A stretch of DNA of 64,000 bases from Mucor racemosus. Lineage: Eukaryota > Mucoromycota > Mucoromycetes > Mucorales > Mucoraceae. Below the pieces are notes generated by a model, which saw only the letters and a program-made list of their open reading frames with translations, did not search any database and was not told where the DNA came from. Positions 50,294 through 63,111 of this stretch are shown piece after piece. The position numbers and the translations under genes were made by a program. Each line of letters opens with the position of its first letter. The stretch's first letter is position 1. The stretch spans positions 372,001 through 436,000 of the forward strand of contig JAPEHQ010000009.1 of assembly GCA_027405735.1 (NCBI GenBank), written 5' to 3'.

Positions 50294-51370
50294 ATGGCAC
50301 AACAAGCAAAGCAAGCTGCTCAAAAGTTAGGAGGAATGTTTCCTCAAGGATCTGGAAAGGGTATCGGTGGTGCTGTTGGTGCTATTGCCGTTCTCGGTGC
50401 TTTAGGTTATGGTGTTAACGCATCTCTTTTCAACGGTAATTTTCTTTTGTCCGGGGTATATTAAGAGTTTTTCGATAGATGTCTAACCCGTTTATTGTAA
50501 TATCTAGTTGATGGTGGTCATAGAGCTATCAAGTATACTCGTGTATTCGGTGTTCAAGATACCGTTTATAATGAAGGTACTCATTTCATGATTCCTTGGT
50601 TTGAGACCCCCGTCATTTATGACGTTCGTGCTAAACCTCGTAACGTTGCTTCTTTGACCGGTACCAAAGGTAAATTTAATAAATGAAAAAATGAAAGGGA
50701 TTGAAGAAAGAGAGAGATAGAGGAATTAAAGAGGAAATAGAGGACAATTGCATGTATAAATTTTGGAAATTAACACAAAATTACAGATTTGCAAATGGTC
50801 AACATTACTTGTCGTGTACTTTCAAAGCCTCGTGTCGATCAACTTGCTACTGTTTATCGTACTCTTGGTCAAGATTACGATGAACGTATTCTTCCTTCTG
50901 TAGTCAATGAAGTCCTCAAGTCAGTTGTTGCTCAATTCACTGCTTCTCAACTTATTACACAACGTGAGCGTGTATCTCGTCTTGTCCGTGAAAACTTGGT
51001 CCGTCGTGCTTTGCGTTTCAACATTATTTTGGATGATGTTTCCATCACTCATGTTGGTTTCTCCCCTGTCTTTGAGACTGCTGTTGAAGCCAAGCAAATT
51101 GCTCAACAAGATGCTCAACGTGCTGCATTTATTGTTGACAGAGCTCGTCAAGAGAAGCAATCTATTATCGTTCGCGCTCAAGGTGAGGCTAAATCTGCTG
51201 AATTGATTGGTGAAGCCATTGAGAATAAGCCTGGTTTCTTGGAATTGAAGAGAATTGAAGCTGCTCGTGAAATTGCCACTGTTATTTCTAGATCTGGTAA
51301 CAAGGTCATGCTTGACTCTGATACCTTATTACTCAATGTTAATACACCAAAGCAAAAGCAACAAGAGTAA
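50294..51370 (+). CDS. PHB2: Prohibitin-2
   Basis: Exons 50294-50435, 50508-50669 and 50787-51370 join to 295 residues. A membrane anchor lies near residues 25-45 (GAVGAIAVLGALGYGVNASL). The SPFH/PHB domain follows: HRAIKYTRVFGVQDTVYNEG, then IYDVRAKPRNVASLTGTKDL, then VNEVLKSVVAQFTASQLITQ and the coiled-coil AKQIAQQDAQRAAFIVDRAR. The NITCRVLSKP and FNIILDDVSITHVGFSP segments are typical of PHB2 rather than PHB1. It forms ring complexes with Phb1 in the mitochondrial inner membrane, stabilising new respiratory subunits and controlling m-AAA protease access. Codon choice is strongly biased, as expected for an abundant protein. Confidence 0.96.
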
Positions 51371-52065
51371 ATTTATAATATGTACAAAAAAGAAACCCCC
51401 CCTTTATCAATGCAAGTTTGACACAACACAAAAAAATAATAATAATAAAAAATAGACCTTTAGCTAAAAATAAAATGTAAACTTTAGTTGGTGTGTGCGT
51501 GAGTTTTCTTTTTATATAAATGTACATATTAAAGCCAAGTAGTGTGTGAGAAGACAGCGGCTTTTTGATGGGCTAGTAATAAAAACAGTAAACCGACGCA
51601 ATCATGTAACATCTCACAAGGAAAAAAAAATATGGAGCCCAAGCCGTCGCACGTACCACTTTAAAATAATTTCTAATCTTCGGAACATCTGTTCCTAAAG
51701 GCAACATTTTGTTGTCTAGATCTACAGTTTACATGTGCACAGAAATTTGAAAAAAGTTTATAATAAGAGAGTATATAGATGTGTATTATAGACAAATAAA
51801 TCTTATGTCCTGAAAGATCAGCATATATAAACATTTGCTCAACATTTAGTGATAGAAATGATGATATGGTTATAGTGAAAATGAAAAAAGATTAGTGTAA
51901 CTCACCTGGTGTGATAAAGATTCAAGGAAATATCTTTGAACAAGTGTGGTAACCATCCCCCCCAACTTTATAAGATGCCGTAAGAAGCACAATTCTCGGA
52001 ACTGTTATAATTTCTCCCCTTTTTTCAACATTTAGCTTCTTTTTCTTTCTTTCTTTCTTTCTTTC

Positions 52066-52108
<43 letters not shown>

Positions 52109-52138
52109 TATATTTCTTTTAAACTAAACACATCTCAA
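51371..52138. other. Intergenic region with (CT)n tract
   Basis: The 3' flank of PHB2 and the promoter of the forkhead gene. A CTTT/CT-rich run at 52037-52105 sits directly upstream of the forkhead ATG. Confidence 0.6.
52037..52105. repeat. (CTTT)n(CT)n microsatellite
   Basis: Five or more CTTT units followed by about 17 CT units, ending some 35 bases before the forkhead start codon. Pyrimidine runs there are common in fungal core promoters and 5' leaders. Confidence 0.93.
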
Positions 52139-53378
52139 ATGGAAAAAACCAAAACAATTCGACGTAGACGTAGTGATTGTTCTTGGAAAAAAGAAACAAA
52201 GAATAAATCAAGCATTGAATCAGAAATAATTCAATATCCAGAAGGTCCTATTGACATTGCTTGTTCATGGAATCCAATCGATAGAACAGATAAGCCGCCT
52301 TATTCCTATGCAACTATTATTGGCCATGCTATTCTGACTAGCAAAGAAAGAAAACTTACATTACATGATATCTATGTCTGGATAACTGATAATTACCCCT
52401 TTTATTCAAATGACACTCAAGGCTGGCAGGTAAATATCTATATCTTCAGTATATGAATTCATGCTAATGACAATTCATTTTTTCTAGAATTCGATTAGAC
52501 ATAATCTTTCTTTACATAAATCCTTTGTTAAAATTGATCGTGATTCTAATGCACAAACCCCACCTCGGAAAGGCTGTTTCTGGACAATCCGACAAGGAAG
52601 AGAAAAATTCTTTATAGACAATTTACAAAAACCTGTAAATTCAGTGAAAAGACAACATTCAATGAGTCATTTAGCTGGTACTGGTGGAGGTAGAAGACAG
52701 CATTTCTTACGTCGTACTTCATCCAACATTTTACCACCTACATCATCGACTGCAACATCTACAACATCATCACCTTCAAGATTATTCAATAGTTTTCGTA
52801 CTACTACAACTAATGATGTTCCGGAATCCGAACAGCATTTACTACCATCATCATTATCATCAGATCTTTTGTCTTCCCCATCTTCATCTTCTTTATCAGG
52901 ATCATCACCCACTACCTATCATCAATTATTTTATAATGTTCCTGAATCTACAATGTCATACAATGTTTATCCAACTGAACAAACTGACTTTTTCAGTAAT
53001 GACTATTTTTTAAACAGTAATAACAGCAGCAGTAGCGGTAGTCATCCTCCCTCGCTTTCTCCATGTGATGCATATTCTACTACTTCTTCATTTAATGATT
53101 ATCAATCATTTAATAGAAGTAGTAATAGATCATCTTATTCTGGTGCTGCTACTCCTGCTCCTGTTTCATCATTATATCCTCTTGCTCATAATGTTTACAA
53201 GAATAATAATACTTTTCCCCTACAACATCAACCAGATGCTTTCATGATGGAATGGTCTACAATCCCTAATACAGAAAATTCATTTATTTGTAGTTCTTCT
53301 GCTTCTTCTCCTGCAAATTATTATTTACAACAACCATCAAGAAACAACTCAATGGATTACAGTTCATTTCATCGATAA
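52139..53378 (+). CDS. Forkhead-domain transcription factor
   Basis: Exons 52139-52429 and 52488-53378 give 393 residues. The winged-helix domain spans about residues 49-150: DKPPYSYATIIGHAILTSKE, then LHDIYVWITDNYPFY, then across the intron GWQNSIRHNLSLHKSFVKID (recognition helix) and KGCFWTIRQGREKFF. N-terminal residues include a basic RRRR. The C-terminal 240 residues are Ser/Thr/Asn/Pro-rich and disordered, as in activation regions. Forkhead proteins bind RYAAAYA-type sites; fungal members act in cell-cycle, stress or sexual programmes. It resembles Sep1/Fkh2 in the domain, but no FHA domain precedes it, so it is nearer to the Fhl/Mei4/Sep1 type. The single intron interrupts the domain just before helix 3. 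Confidence 0.95.
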
Positions 53379-53562
53379 ATACATGTATAAAGACCTCCCC
53401 CCCCCCTCTCCCATTATGCCCTAATTTTTTCTCCCTTTTTTTTTTTTTGCATTTCCTTCACACACACACTTTCTTCATATGGTATGCCCATGCAAATTCT
53501 TTTTTTTTATGATTTCCTCTTTTTTTTTATCGAATAAAAAAAATCAAAAACTATGTATGAAT

Positions 53563-55967
53563 TTAGATTGCAGAAGGTTTAACTGTACTATTTAAGGGTA
53601 TTTTTGCTGTAGATATGGGAGTATTACTTATTGTATAAGATGGTAATAATTGTAATGAACCACTACTATGTTGTTGATCTATAAATGAAGGTTGTTGTTG
53701 TTGTGGGCTTTTTACTTGATTTGGTTTACTAGGAATAGTATGATCACTACTAAAACCACGCGGTGGAGTGGTGCTATCATGTAATGTAGCAGAATCTGAC
53801 GAAATATCAACATATACGGGTACACCGCTGCCACCGCCATCTGGGGTGGCTGTGACATGGTTGTATTCATTTGGTGTATTCATCATATCAAATGAGGCCG
53901 AACTATATCTTTGATATTCTTTATGTAAATGAGGCAAATTTTGTTGAGAAATCTCATACATGTCATTATTAGAAACGTCTTTATTGCTCTTGTCTTTTCC
54001 TTCTTGGATTTCTTCTTTTTTTACTGCTGCTGCTGCTGTTAATTTACGTTTCTCTGATCGTATCTTGTGAATTGCGTAGAAAATACCAGTAATCAATAGT
54101 ACAATCTATAATTTTAAAGTTCAAATAAGACAAACAAACCTCTTTATTTAGTTATATGAAATTCAGTAGTGTAACTTACCACAAGAACAGAACCAATGGA
54201 AATTCCGATGATGGCTCTATCATTTAGAGTATTGTGAGGATCAAAGTCATTGTTACTGTTGCTGTTATTGGAATCCCCTCCTGCACCAGACAAGAGCGTA
54301 AATGACTTTAACCATGTTGCAGATCCTGATAGACTCAAGAAATAAACATCATTTGTTATTAAACCCTTTTGATTTACACCAAAAAGAACAAACAATGTAT
54401 TATTACATAAAATAGCTTATATTTAAAAAGGATTAAAACCAATTTTTATATTATTACACCAAACCAACCTGAATGTCCAAATCTAGGCCCTGCTCCTTGA
54501 CTTTGTTCATAATCATCTACCCTTGTATATTCTAATGTTTTTGAGTCAAACAAATACAGGTAATCAGATACAGCAGAGGGATCTATAATTAAAATTTCAT
54601 GTGTATCATGCTTTTTTGGTGCAACACTCATGTTTTTTACGTACGTTTCTCATTGCCATCATCTGTTGCACCTCCATATATTAGGATCTTCCCTGAATAA
54701 GGCACTAAAATAACATTAGATCAAATACATGAACAAATTAAGGTTAAATATTACAAAGATTTGCTGTATGCATATATCTACTTGACATGGTCGGTGCCGA
54801 AGGGCTATATCTTAAATTCCATGTTGCATCCAATGTATTATATGTTAATATATCGTTCATGGGTATAATGTTATAATAAGGTACAAGTCGAGTAGAATTT
54901 GTGGTGCTGTCAATTGCCGAATTATTGTTGTTATTGTCGCTAGTCCGAATTCTTCCTCCAATATAGAATATATTTACACCATCTTTATCTAATGTGGCTG
55001 TATGACCAAAGCGAGTGAACGTTCCGGAAGGTAAAATTCCAGGACATATGCTCCATGCAAAATTCTATTTTTATATGAGTATATATAATCTCCTATTTTT
55101 ATGATTGATGTGCGTATATATCATACCTTATTTATGTTTAGTACTGTGGTAGAATTTATTGAGTAACCTGGGTATTGTCCGCTGTTGTATAATAATCAAG
55201 TTTGTTAGTTTAGCTACTGCAAGAAAAAGAACGACTTTTTTTCATGTTGTACCTTAAACCACCCCAATAATAGATGCGGCCTTGACTTGGAACACTTACT
55301 GCTGTTCCCATATATCTGTAGAGATTGTGTATATTTATTTATTTATTTAGAGAGAAGTGAATATTATATACAAATAAGGGAAAAGTTGTATAAGTTATAT
55401 AATGCATTATTTGATCAGGTATCGTTTCTGTAGTATATATTATACCAAGGATGTTTACTTACATTGCATTGGATAGACTTCTATTTTCATTTGAAATTGT
55501 GCTCCACAAATTAGTTTTTGCATCAAATAATCGTGTTACATTTCTAACGGAAGGTGTTCCATTATATCCACCATCTATTATGTATTGCGTATTTGACATT
55601 GATGTAGCTGTACCTGCTAATGCACCTTCTGTTATGTAATGTGTATCGTCCGGTATAGATATCCATTTTGCTGATGTCTCATCCAACACCAGGTTTTGCG
55701 TTAAATCTAAATAATGGTGTTCGTCTAATGCCCTTCGTACAACTACATCACCTAATGCTACATAGCCACCCGAATAACAATATATTTTGTTATTCAAAAG
55801 TGTGCAAGCTTTCAATGGTTTCAGTTGTTTGAACTGATTTAAATATGGCATTTCATTAAAAGAATCTTACAGGATTTATAATTTGGTGTAATAGAGGCCC
55901 CATGAGCAAGATAAATAAAGCAATAAATAATAAATATATAAAATAAAATACAACTTTTATACAACAT
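53563..55967 (-). CDS. Kelch-repeat type I membrane protein
   Basis: Nine exons (55967-55871, 55808-55463, 55315-55253, 55181-55127, 55064-54755, 54704-54645, 54582-54469, 54415-54180, 54105-53563), 607 residues, in phase. A signal peptide opens it (MLYKSCILFYIFIIYCFIYL). Kelch blades follow with SCTLLNNKIYCYSGG, QGRIYYWGGL, TATLDKDGVNIFYIGG, GKILIYGGATDDGNE and TLFVLFGVNQKGLITNDVYF. A membrane span is at about residues 415-438, then a basic stop-transfer KIRSEKRK and a 165-residue Ser/Gln/Pro-rich tail. No galactose oxidase catalytic residues were recognised. It is probably a cell-surface kelch propeller with a signalling or anchoring tail; similar proteins are widespread in zygomycete fungi, function unknown. 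The intron 1 acceptor was chosen for phase and kelch continuity. Confidence 0.88.
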
Positions 55968-57179
55968 CAAAAGAATCAAAAAACAAGAAAAAAAAAAGAT
56001 AAATGCATATAACAAAAAGAAATAAAAAAAAAAGAAAATAAAATAAAACGAAGACCCTAGAATCCAATGTATCATATACTACCTACAGTAACATTAGCTG
56101 TTTATTCAATTACATGAACATCTCTTTTTTATCCATATATTCACCCAATGCTGCTGCTCAACTAAGGGACATGATGCATCTATGCTACAGAGGGCGTCAC
56201 AAAGCAGCAGGTACATTATGCAGACATGTATCATAAACAACAACAAGAGTAAATAAACAGTGATATTCATACAAAATAAAGCGCCAATTACTGTATTTAT
56301 TTGTGGTTCTTTTTATTAAATGCAATCACCAACAATATGTATTTCTGTTGTGAAATCAAAATACATGATGTTTGGCAAAATATCAATTTCTTGATTTTCT
56401 TCTCAATGCATAAAAAACCATACCTAGTGTAAAATATACAGAAATCTGCGCTAAAGCAGAATTATCATCATTCATTTCCTACCCTGACGGAACTGTATAT
56501 TTAGTTGTATGTATATATATATATATATTGTTATCTGTAGTATGGTTTTTACAACTGCTTTGCTGTTTCTTTTAAATTTATAAAGCTGGGCTATTTTCCC
56601 TTTTTTTACACATGAATGCAATGTATATCTATATAATTATTAATATGTAGTACTATCTCCACAAGTATATAATCTGTAAATACGCAGAAGGATGTGGATA
56701 ATTTACGAGCTCGACGAGTTTTTCTCTGATACATAGAATAACTTGAAGATCTGAATTATCATAATAAGATATTTTATATCCCATATACTGTATATAAGCA
56801 AGTACCAACTATAGAAAACATACAGTATTTGAATTAAAATAATAGTGTAATTTATATGTGTATACAACAATTCAGCTTATAGATTTAAGCAAAGGACTAC
56901 TAAAATGTATCTCAAATTTTTTTCATTCATAAAACGATTTCAAATTGAATAGGTTGATCAAAATTGAACAACTATACACCATCATATATCATCATGTACC
57001 ATGGTTGCTTCTTAAAATTGTATAACAAAGGTTACTTTGTAAATAATTGGAACGTGAAATGTACATTTAAACGTATGAATAGGGCACTGTATACTTTATT
57101 CGACCTTGAGGCTCATCAGCAACCTATCCTACTATATCTAATTTGAAATGGTCTGCTAACTACAAACGCCACTAAAAAA
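55968..57179. other. Intergenic region upstream of the kelch gene
   Basis: It holds the kelch gene's promoter, alternating TA tracts (for example at about 56511-56530), and no supported gene. Confidence 0.55.
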
Positions 57180-57345
57180 AGTAAGCGTTTAATTCCTACG
57201 GTTCAACCAGCAAATCAATGGGACGCTAAAATTTAATTCTGGGTGCAGTTACAGCTGTAGTATATATTTTGAAACTTCCGACCCATTTGGATCGATATTC
57301 ATTGATTAGGATCATTTTTCCAATTGCTTTAAACTTTTTTAATTA
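57180..57345 (+). repeat. Dispersed repeat family C, copy 3 (partial)
   Basis: It matches the middle of copies 1 and 2, from ttcaaccagcaaatcaatgg to attcattgattaggatcatt. Confidence 0.75.
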
Positions 57346-57509
57346 TGTGGATGCATGTTGATTTACTATAGCCACTAACATGAACCGAAACCTTGGATGT
57401 GCGACCTAATTTATAATATTGACATAACATAGGAGGTTGAAACTTTACAAATCTATGAACGAATAAACTCTAGACATTATTCATCATAGTAACCGAAGAT
57501 CCATTTGTG

Positions 57510-57905
57510 CTGTTGTCGTACATTTTCAGGTTTTTTGATAAATAATGCTTAAAAAAGAGTACAATTAAAAGAGAATGAGTAATGAATCAGTTCTTCAAAT
57601 GTATAATAGAAACAAGATATTGTTTATTTAGATATAAAAGTATGGCCTTTTATATTAATTTGACATTGAGATCCTGAGATGTAATTTAAGGCACTATTGA
57701 ACCACTAGATCTGTTTGATAGTAATTTATGGATTGAAATGGATCAATCATAATTTAACCGTTTTTGCAGAGCTTGTGAGTTGCCTTATTTCAATGCTGCG
57801 CTAAGTGTGCTTGGATGTTGATTTGATAGCTACTTGATTGATTAACCGCTGGGATGAAATAATATGGTGTCATAATTGAGATCCAAGCGTTCTTGGTAAT
57901 TGCAG
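57510..57905 (-). repeat. Dispersed repeat family D, copy 2
   Basis: Reverse-complement match to 42395-42790, ending next to repeat A copy 4. Confidence 0.8.
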
Positions 57906-57924
57906 CTACAGACTGTGACGGCGG

Positions 57925-59430
57925 AGTTCCAAAATCGATTTGTTGTAAAATTGATCGAAAAATGATTCAAAAAAAAAAAAATCGTTTAAAAATTCATAAA
58001 CTGTAAAGTAAATAGACTTAGTTTATTAAATAATTTTTGTATAGTTTTAAGATCTATATCCATCTATATATAATTTAAACAAAGGTTTTACATTAAATTT
58101 TGCGTAAAATGCAATTGAAATTTTGGAGATTTTTTGAAAATACACACCACTTTTTATAATTATGCTTCAAGTTGTGGAATATGTACACATTTATCCACTA
58201 TATTGATCTCCATTTCATCTGATTCTCAATTAAAGTACAGCTGACATGAATAGACATTTCACTACTAAATGATATATGCTGATTCATACTAATATAAATT
58301 TTCTACCAAGCTTCTATCCTAGCAACTTATAGTTAAAGACCAATCAACCTACTGTGGATTTAATCACACCATTATGATCAAGGACCCATGAATTCTATGA
58401 ATACACCGATTGGTTACTACCAAGATTTATATCTGACAAGGGGTGTTATTGGCTATGTATGGACCTAGGAATTCTTACCTAATCTCTCTGATGAAAACTA
58501 TATAAAGAGGACATTTATTTATTACAAAAGTCCTCAAGTAGAATTTAACTTGATAATAAAACCCTAATGTTATCTAGTCGAATTCCTATTGTTTTTTTAT
58601 ACTTTTTTCCGTGAATAGCTCTGTCTGTTCCACACAAGTAATGTAGATAATGTGCAAAAAATTTATCTATCCATTGAGCTATTGCCAAACCTTCTAACTG
58701 CATTTTTCATAGAGAAAACGAGAATTTTGTCAATTTTTTTTTCAAATTCAGAATTTGGGATGAGGGTATATAGGGGAAAAATTGAAGCTAGAAACGAAGG
58801 TATCTCTTTGTGCACATTTTTGAGAATATCTCCACGAAAAACTAATATTTTGAAAAACCCTAAATTGGACCCGAGAGAGCTCAACGAGGTTGATGACATG
58901 AATGTAAAAAAAAAAAGTTGCTCAATTTAACCAAGACTTTGGAATCTACTACGAAAATGTCAAAAAAATGAAAAAAATAAAAGTGCTCAGAATTTTTTCA
59001 TATTAAGACATGTCATAGAGCACTTTAAAACAAGTAAGTTTTATTATTAAAGATTATTAGTATAGCTTAATTTGTTGTAGAGATATGAAGCCTCAAAGTT
59101 TTCAATCCATTAGCAGTGAAATACGCGTAAAAATCTGAAACCTTAGCACTGAAAAATTAATACTCACAATAAAAAATAGGATATTTCCGGATACTTGTTT
59201 TTGGATTAAAACCGAACATCTTAGGTACATTGGCATATAATTTTTTCTTAGCATTGTTTAGTGAAAAAAAAAGTAGAGCAGGGATGAAAAGTGAGATCCA
59301 GTTCTCAAGGAAAAAGCAGTAAATTTTACCTGTTTCGAGTATTTCGTGAGTTATAAAATAAATTTAGGAATAAGTATTATAATGCGATTAATTTATATCT
59401 ATTTAGCAGTATTTATGGTATATCCTAAAA
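57925..59430 (+). repeat. Dispersed repeat family A, copy 4 (LTR-interrupted)
   Basis: Matches copy 3 closely, particularly 58935-59335 with 48313-48715. Split by the LTR at 58173-58634. The antisense frame is open at 58899-58663. Confidence 0.88.
58173..58634 (+). mobile_element. Solo LTR (462 bp) inside repeat A copy 4
   Basis: TGTGGAATAT...CTGTTCCACA with 7-bp inverted ends, flanked by caagt on both sides (58168-58172 and 58635-58639). A tataaagagg box at 58501 and an aataaaacc string at 58555 give a U3-R-U5 layout in plus orientation. It is a different LTR family from the three listed above. Confidence 0.93.
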
Positions 59431-59802
59431 AGTGTTTATATGAGGTTGCAGATTGGTTTTAGAAAAAAGGGCATGCTCCAATTTTGAAGATTGAAAACTA
59501 TAAATTTTTCAAAATTCAAATTTTATTCGAGTAGGTAGTTACAGAATTTAACCAGAACAACGTTCAACGTATTTATCGATCGAGGATTTCAGCTATCATA
59601 TCAAAAGTTTAATTTGGAAAGGGTTGAGTGGCTTCAACTATCATCATGATTCATGCAACCTGCTTGAAACACAAGATTTCCTGTTCCTAATATGGTAAAC
59701 TCACACTACACTGACTACGGCTCGTCATTCTTTTTTCATACATACCACAAATATGTTTTTTTTCAGTTTTATTACATCCTTTTTCTCTACCTTAAATTAA
59801 GA
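59431..59802. other. Promoter region of the RabGAP gene
   Basis: About 370 bases with no supported gene. Confidence 0.5.
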
Positions 59803-62621
59803 ATGGAAGACACAGGAGATAGCTTTGCTGTTAGTGTTAATAGATAAAAACATGCATGCATGAAATTAACAGGGGTTCTATAATAGATAATAAACGACCC
59901 TCGTGTTTCGACAAACCCTCAGTCCTCTGTGGATAAGAATGGAGAGGAGGAAACGCCAGTAAAACTCTTGTATTCAAAATCAAAAGTCTATGTTCACCCT
60001 TCAAACAATGTCAGTGATTTTATTCCTGGCTATATGTCGATTGTTGAAAAGGTAGATCTGAAAATTTGAGTATTATTTTTTTACACTAACTCTTTGCAGC
60101 AGGCTCAAAATGAATATTTAGTTGCATGGACTCCAGAAGCGTTGATTCCATCTAAAGATATGGATGCTTTTGTCCGAGTAGATGTTAATCCTAATGATAT
60201 AGAACAAGTTGAATGTAAGTATACGGAAATCTCATATTTTGAATATTTATTAAATAGCGCAGTAGCTTCTATAATGATCCCATCGGAAGCCGAAGAATAC
60301 ACACTTTATGCAGTTTCTGCATCAATTGATACTATTAATTCCCTTCTTATAAGAGCCCCCTCTTTTTCAAAATGGTACGGTAGTATAGTAATCAATTTCA
60401 ATGATGGTCATTGTTCTGGGCCATTTTGGTTTCATGATGATGAAAGTAAAAGTACAATGCTTCAAAAGAATACACAAGGAGGAAAATTCACTTCTAAAGA
60501 CGATGCTCAAGTCAGATGGGGTGGTGATGAATTTGTTGAAAGATTAGGACAACTTATAGCCGTAGTCAAGTAAGATATATATATAGATTACATGTATATA
60601 CCTTCCATTAATGACCTTTTTTTTATCTACAAGGTCAAATGATACCGAAAATTTATACTTGGTTGGTAAAGCAGCAAAGAACAAGCAATTATTACAGGCA
60701 CAATTTCAAAAATCAGGTGCTTCAACATCTTCAATATCGCCAAAAGATAATGTCTTTGAATCAACACAAATGGATCCATTTGTTGCTGTAAGATGTTCAC
60801 AATTTTGAGCTGAATGTATGATACTAACTTCTTAATTTCTAGTCTTTGAAAGAGGCTCGATGGAATATTCTTGAAAAATTATCCCGAGTAACCAAATTCT
60901 CTAGAGATGCTGCTGTTAGTTTTCTCAGTAATCCAGCATCTAAACCTCTGATGCCATTATTCCCCCCTAGTGTCCAAGAAATGTGTAATAACGAAACAAT
61001 CAAACAAACCATCGATGATTATGATTCAGCTCGTATTTTCTTGGCAAAATGGGCTGCTGGATTAGCTGCACAATCAGAAAACTCTGCTCCTCGTGAAAGA
61101 AAATACCGAAATGTTGGCGTTTGGGGCCATGATGGCTGGGAAGAAGACACTGCTTTAGGCGTATTTGAGATTTTAAATGTAAATATTGCAGTTTATGGGG
61201 TGCATTTGATTTTTAACACGTCTTTAATTAGTCTGAAAATGATTTCTCAATCCCTACTCATACAAGAACAAAGCCTGTTTCTGAAGCAGAATGGGCATCG
61301 TATTTTGATAGTGATGGTAAATTGAGTGTAGGTGAGCCATCCGTCAGAAAGAGCATTTTCTGTGGAGGATTAGAGCCAAATGTTCGTAAAGAAGCTTGGT
61401 TGTTTTTAAATGGTGTTTATCCTTGGAATTCTACAGCTACTGATCGTGAGCGAATCAATATTGAAAAGAGGTATATATAGAACATTGATACATCTACAGT
61501 TTTATGCTCATATAAATATATATATATCTATCTGTCTATTTAGAGAAGAATATCAGCAATTGAGAAATAAATGGTTTGAAGACCAAGAATACAAGGAAAC
61601 TGATACATTCAAAGATCAGAAACATAGAATAGGTACGGCTATCGATGGCCAAGGTATTATCATACTTTTTTTTTACAATAAAACTAACCAACTCTTACCG
61701 TTTCATTTTATAGATAAAGATGTTCATCGTACTGATCGTACTGTTGATATTTATGTGGATGAAAGTATGCCAAACCCAGATCCACTTATGCACGTTGGCA
61801 CAAATGAGCATTTGGAGGTCTTGAAAAGTATTTTATGCACGTACAATGTTTATAATACAGAGTTAGGCTATGTTCAAGGTATGTCTGATCTATTATCACC
61901 TCTTTATGCTATTATTGGTGAAGAACCCATGTCATTCTGGGCATTTGCTGGCTTTATGGAACGCATGGTAAGAAAAGCAATCATTACAGCTAGACATGTT
62001 TTCTCTAATCGGATTTCTTTTATTTAAAAGAAGTCTAATTTCTACACTGATCAATCCGGCATGCATAAACAACTTTTGACCATGGATCTCTTGCTTCAAT
62101 TTATGGATCCATCATTATATAAGCACTTTCAAAGAACAGACAGTATCAATTTCTTCTTTTGTTTCAGATGGTTGTTGGTATGGTACAAGAGAGAATTCCC
62201 CTGGAAGGACATGCTTTCCTTATGGGAAGTGCTTTGGACAGACTATTTGACAGACAGGTTTCATTTGTTCATTGCGTTATCCATTTTGGATCAACATCGT
62301 GATGTTATAATTGAGTATTTAAAGAATTTTGACGAGATTCTGAAATATATCAATGATTTATCAATGACAATCAACCTTGAAGAAACACTTCAAAGAGCAG
62401 AAATTCTTTATTATCAATTTAAGCAACGTGTGGAAGCTGTTGATAATAAAAGGGAACAGTTGGAAGCATCTTTATCCAGTAAATCTGGTATAACTGAAAT
62501 ACAAAAAACTGACGCTAAACAAGATTTGGGTCGATTACCGGTGATTAACGAATTATTGCGTGAAATCCTTAGTTCGTCATATGCTGATATTGCTGCAAAT
62601 AATGAAAAGACTATTGAATAA
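59803..62621 (+). CDS. GYP7: Gyp7-like TBC-domain Rab GTPase-activating protein
   Basis: Exons 59803-59829, 59887-60051, 60100-60569, 60634-60787, 60843-61178, 61232-61470, 61544-61632, 61714-61967 and 62031-62621 join in phase to 774 residues. The N-terminal half is the Rab-binding region of the TBC1D15/Gyp7 group (LYSKSKVYVHPSNNV, SKWYGSIVINFNDGH, PLWFH-like GPFWFHDDES). The TBC domain follows, from GEPSVRKSIFCGGLEPNVRK through about residue 660. The arginine finger is Arg499 in DKDVHRTDR, and the glutamine finger is Gln548 in YVQGMSDL, so it should be catalytically active. Gyp7 stimulates GTP hydrolysis by Ypt7/Rab7 at the vacuole. The small first exon (9 codons, GTTAGT donor) is the least certain part. 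Confidence 0.93.
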
Positions 62622-63111
62622 TTAAATATGAATACCTTCAAAAATGATTATTTGGACATTTTCACTTACTACTACACCCACTTCCTTTCAATTCTCGATA
62701 TTTTTTATTCTTTTTAATATTACTCTTTTATGAGTTTACTCATTTTTATCTAACTTTTAAATTTTAATAAATCTTCATACCTACAAAAAAAAAAAAAAAA
62801 AAAAAAAAGGACATTTTCAGATCGTTTCTTGCCGATAAGTCGATATAATACTAATTTTACTTTTAAATAGATCGATGTAAAACTTGATGCTATATCTGCA
62901 GGCACTGTTTTCATTATTGTACTAATTGTGTGTGATGAGGTACACGCACAATTCACGAATTCAGTTATTCGCAAAAAAGTCATTATTTTCACAAACCAAC
63001 CCTGATTTTAGTGATTCTATATGAAAAAACAAAAAAAAAAACTGATCATTTTGTTTTAATATATATTTTTAATGAATATATCATATGATTAGCAGCTCTA
63101 TCATATTACGC
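62622..63111. other. 3' flank of the RabGAP gene
   Basis: It contains the polyadenylated insertion at 62665-62808 and poly-A/T runs. No gene is visible. Confidence 0.6.
62665..62808 (+). mobile_element. Small retroposed fragment ending in A(24)
   Basis: A 144-base segment ends in 24 consecutive A (62785-62808), preceded 14 bases earlier by AATAAA (62766-62771). It is flanked by a perfect 11-bp direct repeat, ggacattttca, at 62654-62664 and 62809-62819. This is the signature of a target-primed reverse-transcribed cDNA end. The source transcript is unknown. Confidence 0.8.
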
